DNA of 64,000 nucleotides from Viridilinea sp964592425 (GCA_964592425.1 CAZQCG010000022.1:1-64000), one strand, 5' to 3'; numbered from the stretch's first letter, positions 40,313 through 49,668 are shown. Notes: generated from the sequence alone by a model not told the origin. Made by a program: numbers and translations.

Positions 40313-41374
40313 TTATCCGCCCAGCTGTGACATACCACGCAGCGAAGGCAGCACCCCCTCGGGCAGGCCATGGCCCCAGGGCTTGATCGTCACCGCATGG
40401 CGAATGATCTGCTCAAGCTCGGCCTGGGTCGCCCCTGTGCGAACCGCCGTGCGCAGATCGACCTCGTCGTCGCGCAGCAGGCAGAGGTGCAGGCGGCCAT
40501 CGGCGGTGAGGCGCATACGGTTACAGGTGGCGCAGAAGGGATCAGTCACCGCGCTGATAAAGCCGAGTTTGCCCGGTGCGCCCGGAATACGGTAGCGCCG
40601 GGCCGGGTCGGCCGCATCCTGGCCGTAGGCTGTCAAGGGCCCAAAGTGGGCCTCGATCCGCTCGATCAACTCGGCAGTGCTAACGACTCCCTCTTCAGCC
40701 AGGCCAGCCACCCCTGTCAGCGGCATCACCTCGATAAAGCGGAACTCCCAGGGGTAGCGTGTGGTCAGGGCGGCCAGATCAACCACCTCGTCGTCATTCA
40801 TGCCTCGCACGATCACTGCGTTGAGCTTGATCGGGTGCAGGCCGACCTCGTCAGCGGCCTGGATACCTGCCCAGACCTCATCCAGGCTGCCGCCGCGGGT
40901 CATCTGGCGGAATTTTTGCGGGTCGAGGCTGTCGATACTCACATTGATACGATCGAGCCCGGCGGCCTTAAGTGCCGCAGCTTGCCGGCGCATGCGCAGC
41001 GCATTGGTGGTCATCGCCAGGTGCTCGATGCCGGGAATGGCCTTCATCGCCCGCACCAGCTCAACCAGATCCTGGCGCAGGGTCGGCTCGCCGCCAGTCA
41101 GCCGCAGCTTACGAAAGCCAGCGGCGGCAGCGGCGCGCACCACCAGCAGCAACTCGTCGTTGGTCAGTAGCTCGGGGCGCGGGGCGAACTGCATGCCGAT
41201 GGCTGGCATACAATAGACACAGCGCATATTACAGCGGTCGGTCAGCGAGATGCGCAGGTAATCGATCCGCCGCCCGAAGCGATCATGGGCCGGGCCGTCC
41301 GTCGCATAGGCAGCCTGACTACGCGGTTCAAAGAAGTGCAGGGCAACTGCGCCCTTGATTGGATCGCGCTCCAT
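40313..41374 (-). CDS. moaA: GTP 3',8-cyclase (molybdenum cofactor biosynthesis)
   Basis: Radical-SAM enzyme that starts molybdopterin synthesis by rearranging GTP. The 353 residues carry the N-terminal cluster motif CX3CX2C (Cys48, Cys52, Cys55 in DRCNMRCVYCMP), the second cluster with CATCNRMRLTADGRLHLCLL and a later conserved region, and the terminal Gly-Gly (MSQLGG) required for the tail insertion in MoaA. The start ATG at 41374 lacks a strong SD. It follows the mrp gene on the same strand after 13 bases, so it is in one operon with it. No other moa genes are present. Confidence 0.96.
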   Translation of the reverse strand: MERDPIKGAVALHFFEPRSQAAYATDGPAHDRFGRRIDYLRISLTDRCNMRCVYCMPAIGMQFAPRPELLTNDELLLVVRAAAAAGFRKLRLTGGEPTLRQDLVELVRAMKAIPGIEHLAMTTNALRMRRQAAALKAAGLDRINVSIDSLDPQKFRQMTRGGSLDEVWAGIQAADEVGLHPIKLNAVIVRGMNDDEVVDLAALTTRYPWEFRFIEVMPLTGVAGLAEEGVVSTAELIERIEAHFGPLTAYGQDAADPARRYRIPGAPGKLGFISAVTDPFCATCNRMRLTADGRLHLCLLRDDEVDLRTAVRTGATQAELEQIIRHAVTIKPWGHGLPEGVLPSLRGMSQLGG

Positions 41375-41386
41375 CGACGTGACCTA

Positions 41387-42481
41387 TTACGCTGCAGTAA
41401 ACTTCAGCACCGAGATCCGTGCGGCCAGTCGGCGCGCTATCTCACGGAAGCGATCGGCGTAGGCATCGGGTGCGTCACTGATCACCGCCGGTTGGCCTGC
41501 ATCGCCGCCAGCCCCCACAGCCATGCCCAGGGGGATCTGCCCAAGCAACGGCACCTCAAGCTGGAGCGAGAGCCGCTCGGCACCGCCTGCGCCGAAAATG
41601 TCGTAGCGCTTGCCAGTGTCGGGTGCCACAAAGTAGGCCATGTTCTCGACAATCCCCAGCAGCGGCACGTTGACCTTCTTAAACATCTCCATAGCCTTGA
41701 CCACATCGGCGGTTGCCACCGCCTGGGGGGTGGTGACGATCAGGCTGCCGGTGAGCGGTAGACTCTGGGCCAGCGTCAGGGCAATATCGCCCGTGCCAGG
41801 CGGCATATCGATGATCAGGTAGTCGAGCGGTGCCCAGGCCACATTGTAGAGAAACTGGCGCAACAGCTGGCTGACCATCGGGCCACGCCAGATCACCGGC
41901 TGGTTCTCACTGATCAAAAACCCAACCGAGATCAGCTTGATCCCATGGCTCTGCAACGGCACCATCATGGTCTCGCCCTGCTCATTCTGGAAGGCCTCGG
42001 GCTGGCCGCGCACCCCTAGCATCATCGGCAGGCTTGGGCCGAAGATATCGGCGTCCAGCAGGCCGACCCGGGCCCCCTCCTGGGCCAGAGCTACGGCCAG
42101 ATTGGCGGCAACCGTGCTCTTACCCACCCCACCCTTGCCAGCGGCAACCGCAATCACATTGAAGACATCGGGAATAGGGGCCTGCTCGGGAATACCTGCC
42201 GGGCGTCGCGTATTGGCCGTAAACTCGATTGCCACCTCGCTTACCGAAGGCAAGGAGCGCACGGCCGCCTCGGCCTCGGCCCTGATCTGATCCTTCAACG
42301 GGCAGGCCGGTGTGGTCAACTCGATTGTCACATGCACCGCACTGCCGTTGATCTGCACCGCCTTGATCATCCGGCGCGAGACCAGATCACCGCCAAGCTC
42401 CGGCTCCTGCACCTGACTCAGCGCGGCCAGCACATGCTGCTCAGTTAGCATAGCGCTGCTGTCCGAAGAGAGGCCCTTCAT
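41387..42481 (-). CDS. Mrp/ApbC-family Fe-S carrier ATPase
   Basis: P-loop ATPase of 364 residues implicated in Fe-S cluster carriage and assembly. An N-terminal MIP18/DUF59 domain (about 10-90, VLAALSQVQEPELGGDLVSRRMIKAVQ) precedes the Mrp domain with the deviant Walker A AGKGGVGKSTVAANLAVALAQEG, the switch DADIFGPSLPMMLG and IIDMPPGTGDIALTLAQSLP. The CxxC motif usual near the C-terminus of Mrp is not evident. ATG at 42481 has GGAG seven bases upstream; a later start at 42451 is possible. It is followed by moaA, an Fe-S enzyme, which fits a role in cluster delivery. Confidence 0.9.
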   Translation of the reverse strand: MKGLSSDSSAMLTEQHVLAALSQVQEPELGGDLVSRRMIKAVQINGSAVHVTIELTTPACPLKDQIRAEAEAAVRSLPSVSEVAIEFTANTRRPAGIPEQAPIPDVFNVIAVAAGKGGVGKSTVAANLAVALAQEGARVGLLDADIFGPSLPMMLGVRGQPEAFQNEQGETMMVPLQSHGIKLISVGFLISENQPVIWRGPMVSQLLRQFLYNVAWAPLDYLIIDMPPGTGDIALTLAQSLPLTGSLIVTTPQAVATADVVKAMEMFKKVNVPLLGIVENMAYFVAPDTGKRYDIFGAGGAERLSLQLEVPLLGQIPLGMAVGAGGDAGQPAVISDAPDAYADRFREIARRLAARISVLKFTAA

Positions 42482-42558
42482 AATAAAGCTCCACAAGGGA
42501 GGGCAAAACGCGCACTCCCACCAGACCATACGGTTCAATCCAAGCATAAACAGGCTCT

Positions 42559-42567
42559 ATTATACCA
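42559..42567 (-). promoter_or_regulatory. Extended -10 promoter of the mrp-moaA operon
   Basis: On the minus strand TGGTATAAT (reads as TGn plus TATAAT) lies 78 bases before the mrp start, divergent to the relA promoter. No good -35 box at 16-18 bases was seen, as is usual for extended -10 promoters. Confidence 0.45.
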
Positions 42568-42607
42568 GATAATTACGAAAGGCAGAGATATTGTAAGTGC
42601 CTGTTTC

Positions 42608-42636
42608 TTGACAACGATCTTGCCCGGTGCTATGCT
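42608..42636 (+). promoter_or_regulatory. Promoter of the relA operon
   Basis: TTGACA (42608-42613) and TATGCT (42631-42636) are separated by 17 bases, close to the sigma-70-type consensus. It lies about 140 bases before the relA start codon, giving a leader of about 130 bases. Confidence 0.65.
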
Positions 42637-42776
42637 AAAGTTTAATCTCGAAATGGATAGTATGCTGCGGTCGCGGACGACTGCGGAAAAACTGAGGCGC
42701 GGCCAGGCGTGAGACGCCGGTCGCGTTTATGATCTGGGGCAACCATCCGCACGCGACAATGAGGGGATACTGGCTC

Positions 42777-45194
42777 ATGGAGCTTCCTACCGCCACCGCT
42801 GTGAGCACTGAGCAGGGCCTGGCCGAACCACGCTCCCTGCCCTCGCCCAACAGCACACCTGCCGCTCAGCGTCGCCCCGCGCACAGCGAAGCTCCCGGCG
42901 CTACGCTCCACCCCATCCTCCAGCAGCCGATCATTGAGATGATCGCTGATCACCTGTGCCGCAAGGAGGGCTCGGCGATTACTGCTGAGCATGTGCGCGC
43001 CAGCTATGTGGCGGCCTATAACAGCCCTACGGTCGAGGCCCTGATTGCTCGCCTCTTGCACTACCTGCCCGATGCCGATGGCGAGTTGGTACGCCGGGCC
43101 TATGCCCTGGCCCTGATCGCCCACGCCGGCCAGTATCGTCAGAGCGGCGAACCCTATATCGATCATCCCGTCGCTGTGGCAACGATCCTGCTCGAACTGC
43201 GCCTCGATGCCGAATCGATTGCGGCTGCTCTGCTCCACGATGTGGTCGAAGATACCGGGGTCAGTCTCGAGGTCATTCGCAACTTCTTTGGTGTCAGTAT
43301 CGCCCATCTCGTCGATGGCGTTACCAAACTCTCCGGGCTCGAACACAAAACCAAAGAAGAGATCCAGGCTGGCTCCTATCGCAAGATGTTCATCGCGACC
43401 GCCGATGACCCACGGGTGATCCTGATCAAGCTGGCCGACCGCCTGCACAATATGCGTACCCTCGGTGCGACCCATCCGGTGAAACAGCGCCGTGTCGCCC
43501 GCGAAACCCTCGATATCTATGCCCCCCTCGCCCATCGCCTCGGTATGTGGCAGGTCAAGTCCGAACTTGAAGATCTCTCCTTTAAGAGTATGTCCCCCGA
43601 GCGCTATCAGGAGATCGCTGATGGCCTGACGATGCGCAGAGAGGCCCGCGAGCGGATCGTCCAGCGTGTCATCCGTAAAATGAAAGAGTCGCTTGAAAAA
43701 GAGGGCATCCGCGCCCAGATTACCGGGCGTCCCAAACATATCTATTCGATCTGGCGCAAAATGGAGCGCAAAGGGGTGCCGCTTGAACAGATCTACGATC
43801 AGCTTGCCATCCGCGTGATTATTCAGGAGCCGGATACCGATAAGGCCAAGGGAACATGTTACCGCGTGCTTGGCCTTGTCCATAGTACCTGGACACCCGT
43901 GCTCAGCGAGTTTGATGATTACATCGCGGTGCCCAAAGAGAGTAGCTACCAGTCCCTGCATACCACGGTGATCATCCCCGGTGGTCATCACTGTGAGGTG
44001 CAGATCCGCACCGAAGATATGCATAACGTCGCCGAGCATGGTATCGCGGCCCACTGGCGCTATAAAGAGGGTTTTGTCCCACGCAGCGATCAGAACTACG
44101 AGGCGAAGATTAAGTGGCTGCGTGAGTTGATCTCCTGGCGCATTGAGCTGACCGATGCGCGTGAGTTTGTTGAGAGCCTCAGACCTGAGCTTGAAGAGCT
44201 GGTCTATGTCTTTACCCCCAAGGGCAAAATTATCGACCTGCCCGAGGGCTCGACTCCCGTCGATTTTGCCTACCATATCCACTCCGAGGTGGGCCATCGC
44301 TGTATCGGTGCCCGGGTCAATGGGCGCATGGTGCCGCTGGATTACCGCCTGCAGAACGGCGAGATCGTTGATATTATGACCGCGAAGATCGGGCGCGGTC
44401 CCAGCCGTGACTGGCTCAATTTTGTGCGCACGCCGAGTGCCCGCAACCATATCAAGCGCCACTTCCGCCGCGCTGAACGTGATGAGAATATCGGTGCCGG
44501 GCGCGATCTGCTTGAGAAGGAGATGAAGCGCTTCGGCATCAGCGTCAGCTTTGAGCATCTGGCTGAGCTGAGTAGCGCACGTTCAGTTGAGGATCTCTTC
44601 CTTGCTATCGGTTCGGGTGAGTTTACCGCGCGTGGGGTGGCCCAGAAGGCCCTCGCCCAGCAGGTTGAGCAGCAACAGCAGGCCGAAAGCTTGCCCCTCG
44701 ACCTTGGCCGTGCGCCCGCCACGCCCCGCCATCAGGCCGTTGGGGTGCAGATCAGCGGCGTTGGGGCTATCCATAACCGCCTGGCTCGCTGCTGTAACCC
44801 GGTTGTCGGTGAGCCGGTCGTCGGCTTCGTCACCCGTGGCCGTGGTGTTACCGTCCACCGCGCCGATTGTCGCACTATCGTCAATGAGCGTGACCGCAAC
44901 CGCCTGATCGATGTCACCTGGGGTGATCAGCAGCCCAAAGGCTATGCGGTGCCGGTGCGCATCGAGTCCTGGGATCGTGTCGGCCTCTGGCGCGATATTT
45001 CGAGCGCCATCGCTGACGCCGGGATCAATATCGAGAAGATCGAACAGGGCCATACCCGCCGCGCCGGACGTACCGTTCTGCATATTGTGCTCACCATCCA
45101 GAGTATCAGCCAGCTCTCCGGTATCCTCGACCGGCTCAACCGGGTCAGTGATGTGATCGAGGCCCGCCGCGAGTCGGGCACTGGTAAAGCCTGA
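42777..45194 (+). CDS. relA: Bifunctional (p)ppGpp synthetase/hydrolase RelA/SpoT
   Basis: Stringent-response enzyme of 805 residues making and breaking (p)ppGpp. N-terminal HD hydrolase has His154-Asp155 in LLHDVVEDTGVSLEV and an intact HDxxED, so hydrolase activity is likely. Synthetase domain includes KPKHIYSIWRKM (GRPKHIYSIWRK type) and VPKESSYQSLHTTVI. Regulatory half: TGS (YVFTPKGKIIDLPEGSTPVDFAYHIHSEVGHRC), a middle helical region, a conserved cysteine zone (ARCCNPVVGEPVVGFVTRGRGVTVHRADC) and a C-terminal ACT domain. ATG 42777 has GAGGGG upstream. It is the first gene of the relA-mutY operon. Both synthetic and degrading sites look intact. Confidence 0.96.
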   Translation: MELPTATAVSTEQGLAEPRSLPSPNSTPAAQRRPAHSEAPGATLHPILQQPIIEMIADHLCRKEGSAITAEHVRASYVAAYNSPTVEALIARLLHYLPDADGELVRRAYALALIAHAGQYRQSGEPYIDHPVAVATILLELRLDAESIAAALLHDVVEDTGVSLEVIRNFFGVSIAHLVDGVTKLSGLEHKTKEEIQAGSYRKMFIATADDPRVILIKLADRLHNMRTLGATHPVKQRRVARETLDIYAPLAHRLGMWQVKSELEDLSFKSMSPERYQEIADGLTMRREARERIVQRVIRKMKESLEKEGIRAQITGRPKHIYSIWRKMERKGVPLEQIYDQLAIRVIIQEPDTDKAKGTCYRVLGLVHSTWTPVLSEFDDYIAVPKESSYQSLHTTVIIPGGHHCEVQIRTEDMHNVAEHGIAAHWRYKEGFVPRSDQNYEAKIKWLRELISWRIELTDAREFVESLRPELEELVYVFTPKGKIIDLPEGSTPVDFAYHIHSEVGHRCIGARVNGRMVPLDYRLQNGEIVDIMTAKIGRGPSRDWLNFVRTPSARNHIKRHFRRAERDENIGAGRDLLEKEMKRFGISVSFEHLAELSSARSVEDLFLAIGSGEFTARGVAQKALAQQVEQQQQAESLPLDLGRAPATPRHQAVGVQISGVGAIHNRLARCCNPVVGEPVVGFVTRGRGVTVHRADCRTIVNERDRNRLIDVTWGDQQPKGYAVPVRIESWDRVGLWRDISSAIADAGINIEKIEQGHTRRAGRTVLHIVLTIQSISQLSGILDRLNRVSDVIEARRESGTGKA

Positions 45195-45208
45195 TCGGCA
45201 GCGAGCCT

Positions 45209-46159
45209 ATGGAGCGCCAGGAGCACAGCATCCTCCAGGCAAGCCTGCTGGCCTGGTTTGCCGCCCACGCCCGCGACCTGCCCTGGCGTCATACGCGCGA
45301 TCCCTACCGCATCCTTGTCGCCGAGGTGATGCTCCAGCAGACCCAGGTCGAGCGGGTTGTGCCGAAGTATCTGGCTTTCCTTGCGTGCTTTCCGAGCCTG
45401 GCGGCCCTCGCCGATGCACCCACCGCCGAGGTGATTCGCAGCTGGGCCGGGCTCGGCTATAACCGGCGGGCGGTCAATCTGCAGCGTACAGCCCAGACGA
45501 TTATGCGCGAGTACGGTGGCAGCTTCCCCCAGGCGGTGAACGAGTTGCGGCGCCTGCCCGGGATTGGCCCCTACACTGCCGGGGCCATCGCCTGCTTCGC
45601 CTTCGAGCAGGACGTCGCCTTTCTCGATACCAACATCCGCCGCGTTGTGCTGCGCTGCCTGGCCGATCCCAGCGCATCTGCGCCCAGCGACCGCGAGTTG
45701 CTGGCCCTTGCGCACACGCTCGTACCAGCCGGCCAGGGCTGGGCCTGGAACCAGGCCCTGATGGAGCTTGGGGCCTTGCTCTGTACGGCCACCACCCCGA
45801 CCTGTCGCGGCTGCCCTTTGCGTAACCAGTGTCGTGACTATGCCGCCCGGCGTGCCACCGATGAGGAATTGGTCTTGCTGATGGGCAACCAGGCGGCACC
45901 TTCCCGGCGTGCCGCCGAGCGGCGCAGCACCTACCGGCCTGAAGGCCCCTTCGTCGGCTCGCAGCGCTGGTACCGTGGCCGCCTGATTGAGGCCCTGCGT
46001 AACCTGCCGCCCGGTAGTAGCCTCAGCCTGAGCGAGCTTGGCCCGCAGCTCAAGCCCGACTTCACCCTTAGCGATCAGCCCTGGCTCCGGCAGCTTGCCC
46101 AGGGTCTCGCCCGCGACGGCCTGCTGACCATTGAGGGTGAGCAGGTGCGCCTGCCTTGA
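45209..46159 (+). CDS. mutY: A/G-specific adenine DNA glycosylase (MutY type, short form)
   Basis: Base-excision glycosylase of 316 residues removing adenine opposite 8-oxoguanine. The helix-hairpin-helix and catalytic segments are VAEVMLQQTQVERVVPKY (glutamate), LPGIGPYTAGAIACFAFEQ and FLDTNIRRVVLR (Asp). The [4Fe-4S] loop is CRGCPLRNQC after an earlier cysteine (CTATTPTC). The C-terminal part has no NUDIX-like 8-oxoG domain; the last 100 residues (SQRWYRGRLIEALRNLPPG) form a short unrelated region, as in actinobacterial short MutY. It starts 14 bases after relA. Confidence 0.88.
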   Translation: MERQEHSILQASLLAWFAAHARDLPWRHTRDPYRILVAEVMLQQTQVERVVPKYLAFLACFPSLAALADAPTAEVIRSWAGLGYNRRAVNLQRTAQTIMREYGGSFPQAVNELRRLPGIGPYTAGAIACFAFEQDVAFLDTNIRRVVLRCLADPSASAPSDRELLALAHTLVPAGQGWAWNQALMELGALLCTATTPTCRGCPLRNQCRDYAARRATDEELVLLMGNQAAPSRRAAERRSTYRPEGPFVGSQRWYRGRLIEALRNLPPGSSLSLSELGPQLKPDFTLSDQPWLRQLAQGLARDGLLTIEGEQVRLP

Positions 46160-46222
46160 CCCGTCTGCACCCCTCTGCTACACTGCATTCTGCCGCCATC
46201 AGCCGAAGAAAGCCAGCAACCT

Positions 46223-47428
46223 ATGGCCAGCGTTGTCCTACGGCAGGGCCGCGAACGACCACTCGTGCAACGTCACCCCTGGGTCTTTTCCGGGGCGATT
46301 GGCGCAACCCGCGGCGCACCCGCTGGTGGCGACCCCGTCGATGTTTTCGGCCCCTCCGGTGACTGGCTGGCCCGTGGTTTCTACAGCGCCATGTCGCAGA
46401 TCCGCGTGCGCGCCGCTACCTGGGATGTCGATCAGCCGCTTGATGAGCACTGGCTGCGGGCCCAGATCGAGCGTGCTGTGGCCGGGCGGGCCACTTTTGG
46501 CGACCAGCCCGATCTGGCCTGTCGGCTCGTCTTTAGCGAGGCCGATGGCATCCCAGGGCTGATCGTTGACCGCTATGGCCCCTACCTCGTCATCCAGTTG
46601 CTCACCGCCGCTATGGCTACGCGGGCCGCGCTGCTGATCAGCCTCCTGCGCGACATCCTCGCACCCCAGGGCATCTACGAGCGCAGTGATGCCGAGGTAC
46701 GCCGCAAAGAGGGCCTGCCTGAACAGGAGGGCCTGAGTTGGGGTGAAGCCCCGCCAGCCCAACTTGAATTGCGCCCGCTGGGTCTGCCCGACCGCTATGG
46801 CGACCTGCCGCCACTCCTGGTTGACCTACGCGGCGGGCAGAAGACCGGCCACTACCTCGACCAGGCGCTCAACCGCTGCCGCGTCGCCGCCTACGCTCAT
46901 GGTGCTGAAGTGCTCGACTGTTTCTGCTACAGCGGTGGCTTCAGCCTCTATGCCGCCAGCGCTGGAGCTAAGGCCCTCACGCTCATCGACAGCTCGGCGG
47001 CAGCGCTGGAGTTGGCCCGCACCAGCCTGGCCCGCTGGGCCCCCACGACCGAGGCGACCCTGGTTGAGGGTGATGTCTTTCGTGTCCTGCGGCGCTACCG
47101 TGAAGAGCAACGGCGCTTCGATCTGATTGTGCTCGACCCGCCCAAATTCGCCCATAGCCAGAAGCAGCTTGAACATGCCACCCGTGGCTACAAAGACATC
47201 AACCTGCTGGCGATGCAGCTGCTGCGTCCCGGTGGTATCCTGGCCAGTTTTAGCTGCTCCGGCCTGGTCTCGCCCGACCTCTTCCAGAAGATCGTCTGGG
47301 GTGCCGCCCTCGATGCCCGCCGTGATGTGCAGATCATCGAGCACCTGGGCCAGGCCCCCGATCACCCCGTTCTGCTCACTTTCCCCGAGTCGGAATACCT
47401 CAAGGGCCTGATCTGTCGCGTCTGGTAA
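46223..47428 (+). CDS. Class I SAM-dependent rRNA methyltransferase with PUA domain (RlmI-like)
   Basis: A 401-residue methyltransferase. The N-terminal PUA domain (VVLRQGRERPLVQRHPWVFSGAI) and central EEHE-like region are followed by the Rossmann fold: EVLDCFCYSGGFSLYAASAGAKALTLIDSSAAALELA and the catalytic motif LIVLDPPKFAHSQKQLEHATRGYKDINLLAMQLLRPGGILASFSCSG. This is the RlmI/RlmK layout that methylates 23S rRNA cytosine 5 positions. The position modified is not provable from the sequence. It is in the relA-mutY run, 63 bases after mutY. Confidence 0.9.
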   Translation: MASVVLRQGRERPLVQRHPWVFSGAIGATRGAPAGGDPVDVFGPSGDWLARGFYSAMSQIRVRAATWDVDQPLDEHWLRAQIERAVAGRATFGDQPDLACRLVFSEADGIPGLIVDRYGPYLVIQLLTAAMATRAALLISLLRDILAPQGIYERSDAEVRRKEGLPEQEGLSWGEAPPAQLELRPLGLPDRYGDLPPLLVDLRGGQKTGHYLDQALNRCRVAAYAHGAEVLDCFCYSGGFSLYAASAGAKALTLIDSSAAALELARTSLARWAPTTEATLVEGDVFRVLRRYREEQRRFDLIVLDPPKFAHSQKQLEHATRGYKDINLLAMQLLRPGGILASFSCSGLVSPDLFQKIVWGAALDARRDVQIIEHLGQAPDHPVLLTFPESEYLKGLICRVW

Positions 47429-47432
47429 GAAT

Positions 47433-48629
47433 ATGAGCTACGCTACTGTTGAAGAAGGCCATATCGCCAGCCCGTCCGGTTACCGGGCCACCGGTATCTC
47501 GAGCGGCTTGAAAGAGGCCAGTAAGGCCCGCGATCTGGCCCTCATCCACTCGTTGCAAGAGGCCAGCGCTGCAGCTCTCTTTACCGAGAGCCTGACGAGG
47601 GCCGCGCCGGTCTTTCTCAGCCAGGCCATTCTGGCGCGCAACCGTCAGAGCCTGCGTGCCGTGTTGATCAATGCTGGCCAGGCCAACGCCGGCACCGGCC
47701 AGGCTGGCTTGAACGACGCCATCGAGTGTGCCCGGCTCGTCGCCGATGAGCTTGAAGTGCCCCGTGACGCCGTCCTGCTGATGTCCACCGGCCTGATCGG
47801 TGTGCCCCTGCCCATGCCCCGTCTGCGTGAAGGCATCCGCCGGGCGGTCAGTGAGCTTGATAGCGGCGGTGGCCGGCGGGCCGCTCTGGCGATCCTGACC
47901 AGCGACAGCCGACCGAAAGAGCGGGTCTTCCGGGTGCAGTTGGGGGGTGGCCAACGCTGTATGCTCGCCGGTATGGCCAAAGGTCGCCGGCTTGTGCATC
48001 CGCGTATGGCCACTATGCTTAGCCTGATCACCACCGACCTGGCGATCACGCCCGAACTGCTCCAGCAAGCCCTGCAGCAGAGTGTTACGCGCAGCTTCAA
48101 CCGGATCTCCCTTGATGGTGAAGCTAGCCCGAACGACACGGTGCTCATCCTGGCCAACGGGGCTGCCGACGGCAGCCTTGTGCTCGAAAGCAGCTCACGC
48201 GAGTTTGGGGCTTTCCAGGAGGCCCTTGACGCGCTCTGCAATGACCTGGCGCAACAGATTGTGCGCGATGCGGCCACCGATGGTAAGATCATCACCGTAC
48301 GGGTGCGCGGTGCCGACAGCCCCGCCAGCGCCCGTGCCGTCGCTGATGCTGTGGCTGGCTCACGTGCCGTGCGTCAGGCCCTGCTGCGTGGGGTCGTTGA
48401 TTGGGGGCCACTCTTCGCCGCCGTCGGTTCCAGCCGCGCCACGCTCCGCCCCGACCTGCTTGAACTGCGCATTGGCAACCTGGTCGTGATGCGTGAAGGT
48501 GCTGCGGTGCCCTACGATACGACGGCTGTCTTGCAAAACTGGATCGCCTCGGAGATCGAGCTTGGCATCGATCTTAACCTTGGCCCGTCGGAAGTGAGTC
48601 TGTTGACCTGTACCTGGAGTGAGGAATAA
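47433..48629 (+). CDS. argJ: Bifunctional glutamate N-acetyltransferase/amino-acid acetyltransferase
   Basis: Ornithine acetyltransferase of arginine biosynthesis, 398 residues, which recycles the acetyl group between N-acetylornithine and glutamate. ALFTESLTRAAPVFLSQAIL and NAGQANAGTGQAGLNDA are family motifs. The self-processing site is in the VHPRMATMLSLITTD segment (cleavage before Thr194), giving alpha and beta subunits. Downstream NRISLDGEASPNDTVLILANG is conserved. The 4-base gap after the methyltransferase places it in the same operon. Confidence 0.95.
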   Translation: MSYATVEEGHIASPSGYRATGISSGLKEASKARDLALIHSLQEASAAALFTESLTRAAPVFLSQAILARNRQSLRAVLINAGQANAGTGQAGLNDAIECARLVADELEVPRDAVLLMSTGLIGVPLPMPRLREGIRRAVSELDSGGGRRAALAILTSDSRPKERVFRVQLGGGQRCMLAGMAKGRRLVHPRMATMLSLITTDLAITPELLQQALQQSVTRSFNRISLDGEASPNDTVLILANGAADGSLVLESSSREFGAFQEALDALCNDLAQQIVRDAATDGKIITVRVRGADSPASARAVADAVAGSRAVRQALLRGVVDWGPLFAAVGSSRATLRPDLLELRIGNLVVMREGAAVPYDTTAVLQNWIASEIELGIDLNLGPSEVSLLTCTWSEE

Positions 48630-48636
48630 TCACCGT

Positions 48637-49293
48637 ATGCTGCGCAAGTTACCACTTTTTCCCCTGGGCACGATCCTCTTTCCGGGGGCGACCATCAACC
48701 TGCATATCTTTGAGGATCGCTATCGCCAGATGATCGGCGAATGTCTCGAAACACACAGTCCCTTCGGGGTCGTGCTGATCCGCGAAGGCCACGAAGTTGA
48801 AGAGAACCGCCGCGAGGCGCACCCCGCCGAACCCTACCACATTGGCACGGTCGCCATGATCAACGCCAGCGTGCGCCTTGATGATGGGCGCCTGTTAATC
48901 ACTGCCGTCGGGCGGCAGCGCTTCCGTATCGAGCAGATCGTCCAGTATCGCCCCTACCTGCTCGCCTCGGTTAACGAACTGCCCGAAGAAAGCCTGCCTC
49001 TGGAGGCTACCGACGAGCTGCGCACCACCTACGCGCGCTACTGGCAGGCCGTGGCTGCCGCAACCGGCAACGAGGTGCAGCCCGAAGAGTTGCCCGATGA
49101 TCCCGTCGCTATGCTCTACCAGCTTGCCGACCGCCTCCAGGTGCCGATGGCCCGCAAACAGCACTGGCTCGAGGTGAACCATCACACCCGTATGCGCGAA
49201 TTGACCGGCGACCTGCGTGCCGAACTCGCCCTGATGCCCAGCGGTCGGCGCAGAACTGGCGATGGCCTTCTGGGCTCTAGTAGTCTGAATTAG
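48637..49293 (+). CDS. Lon N-terminal (LAN) domain protein
   Basis: A 218-residue protein corresponding to the substrate-binding N-domain of Lon protease (LRKLPLFPLGTILFPGATINLHIFEDRYRQMI to LRAELAL) with no ATPase or peptidase domains. The beta-rich first half and helical second half (ARKQHWLEVNHHTRMRELTGDLR) match the family. Its function without Lon is unknown; it may deliver substrates or act as an adaptor. It starts 7 bases after argJ; the ATG has GAGGA further upstream. A GTG at 48619 overlapping argJ is an alternative start. Confidence 0.88.
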   Translation: MLRKLPLFPLGTILFPGATINLHIFEDRYRQMIGECLETHSPFGVVLIREGHEVEENRREAHPAEPYHIGTVAMINASVRLDDGRLLITAVGRQRFRIEQIVQYRPYLLASVNELPEESLPLEATDELRTTYARYWQAVAAATGNEVQPEELPDDPVAMLYQLADRLQVPMARKQHWLEVNHHTRMRELTGDLRAELALMPSGRRRTGDGLLGSSSLN

Positions 49294-49309
49294 TACGGCT
49301 GAGCCTGGC

Positions 49310-49373
49310 CAGAGCGCGGGCAGCAAGCCCATCAAAAGCTTACAGCGGGCGAGATGCCCGCGCTCCCAGAGCA
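49310..49373. repeat. GCGCGGGC hairpin in the lon-N/DUF503 gap
   Basis: Arms GAGCGCGGGC and GCCCGCGCTC are separated by about 40 bases (including CAAAAGCTTACAGCGGGCGAGA). The right arm (AGCGGGCGAGATGCCCGCGCTCCCAG) is almost identical to the inner arm of dispersed repeat copy B. It lies directly upstream of the DUF503 start. Confidence 0.55.
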
Positions 49374-49380
49374 GAATCCT

Positions 49381-49665
49381 ATGGTTATTGGTGTTTGCAC
49401 CCTGCAGATCGGCATTCCTATGGCGCTCTCACTCAAAGAGAAGCGTCAGGTGCTGCGTTCGATCCTGGCGCGTGTACGCAACGAGTTTAATGTCTCCATC
49501 GCCGAAGTCGATGACCACGACCTCTGGCAGAGTGCGGTGGTTGGCATTGCCTGTGTGGCCACCTCGCAGAGTTATGCTCATGGCCAGATCGAAGCAGTGA
49601 TCCGTTTTATTGACAAACAACGCCCTGATTGCCCGATCGGTGACTACGAGATCGAGATGCTCTAG
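49381..49665 (+). CDS. DUF503 (YlxP-like) family protein
   Basis: A 94-residue protein beginning VIGVCTLQIGIPMALSLKEKRQVLRSILARVRNEFNVSIAEVDDHDLWQSAVVGIACVAT. The SLKEKR and NVSIAEV...DLWQ patterns are diagnostic for DUF503. Members often lie next to rbfA and infB and are thought to act in ribosome or RNA metabolism. Here it is between the Lon N-domain and BchI-like genes. The ATG has only a weak SD (GAGCAGA), and the repeat sits just upstream. Confidence 0.9.
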   Translation: MVIGVCTLQIGIPMALSLKEKRQVLRSILARVRNEFNVSIAEVDDHDLWQSAVVGIACVATSQSYAHGQIEAVIRFIDKQRPDCPIGDYEIEML

Positions 49666-49668
49666 GTT

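Noticed and set aside
42642..42776. Short frame between the relA promoter and its start as a leader peptide
   Set aside because: No SD or run of regulatory codons; the in-frame upstream starts for relA lack support.
42642..44558. 638-residue minus-strand frame opposite relA
   Set aside because: Antisense shadow of the intact relA; its translation has no recognisable domains and no ribosome-binding site.
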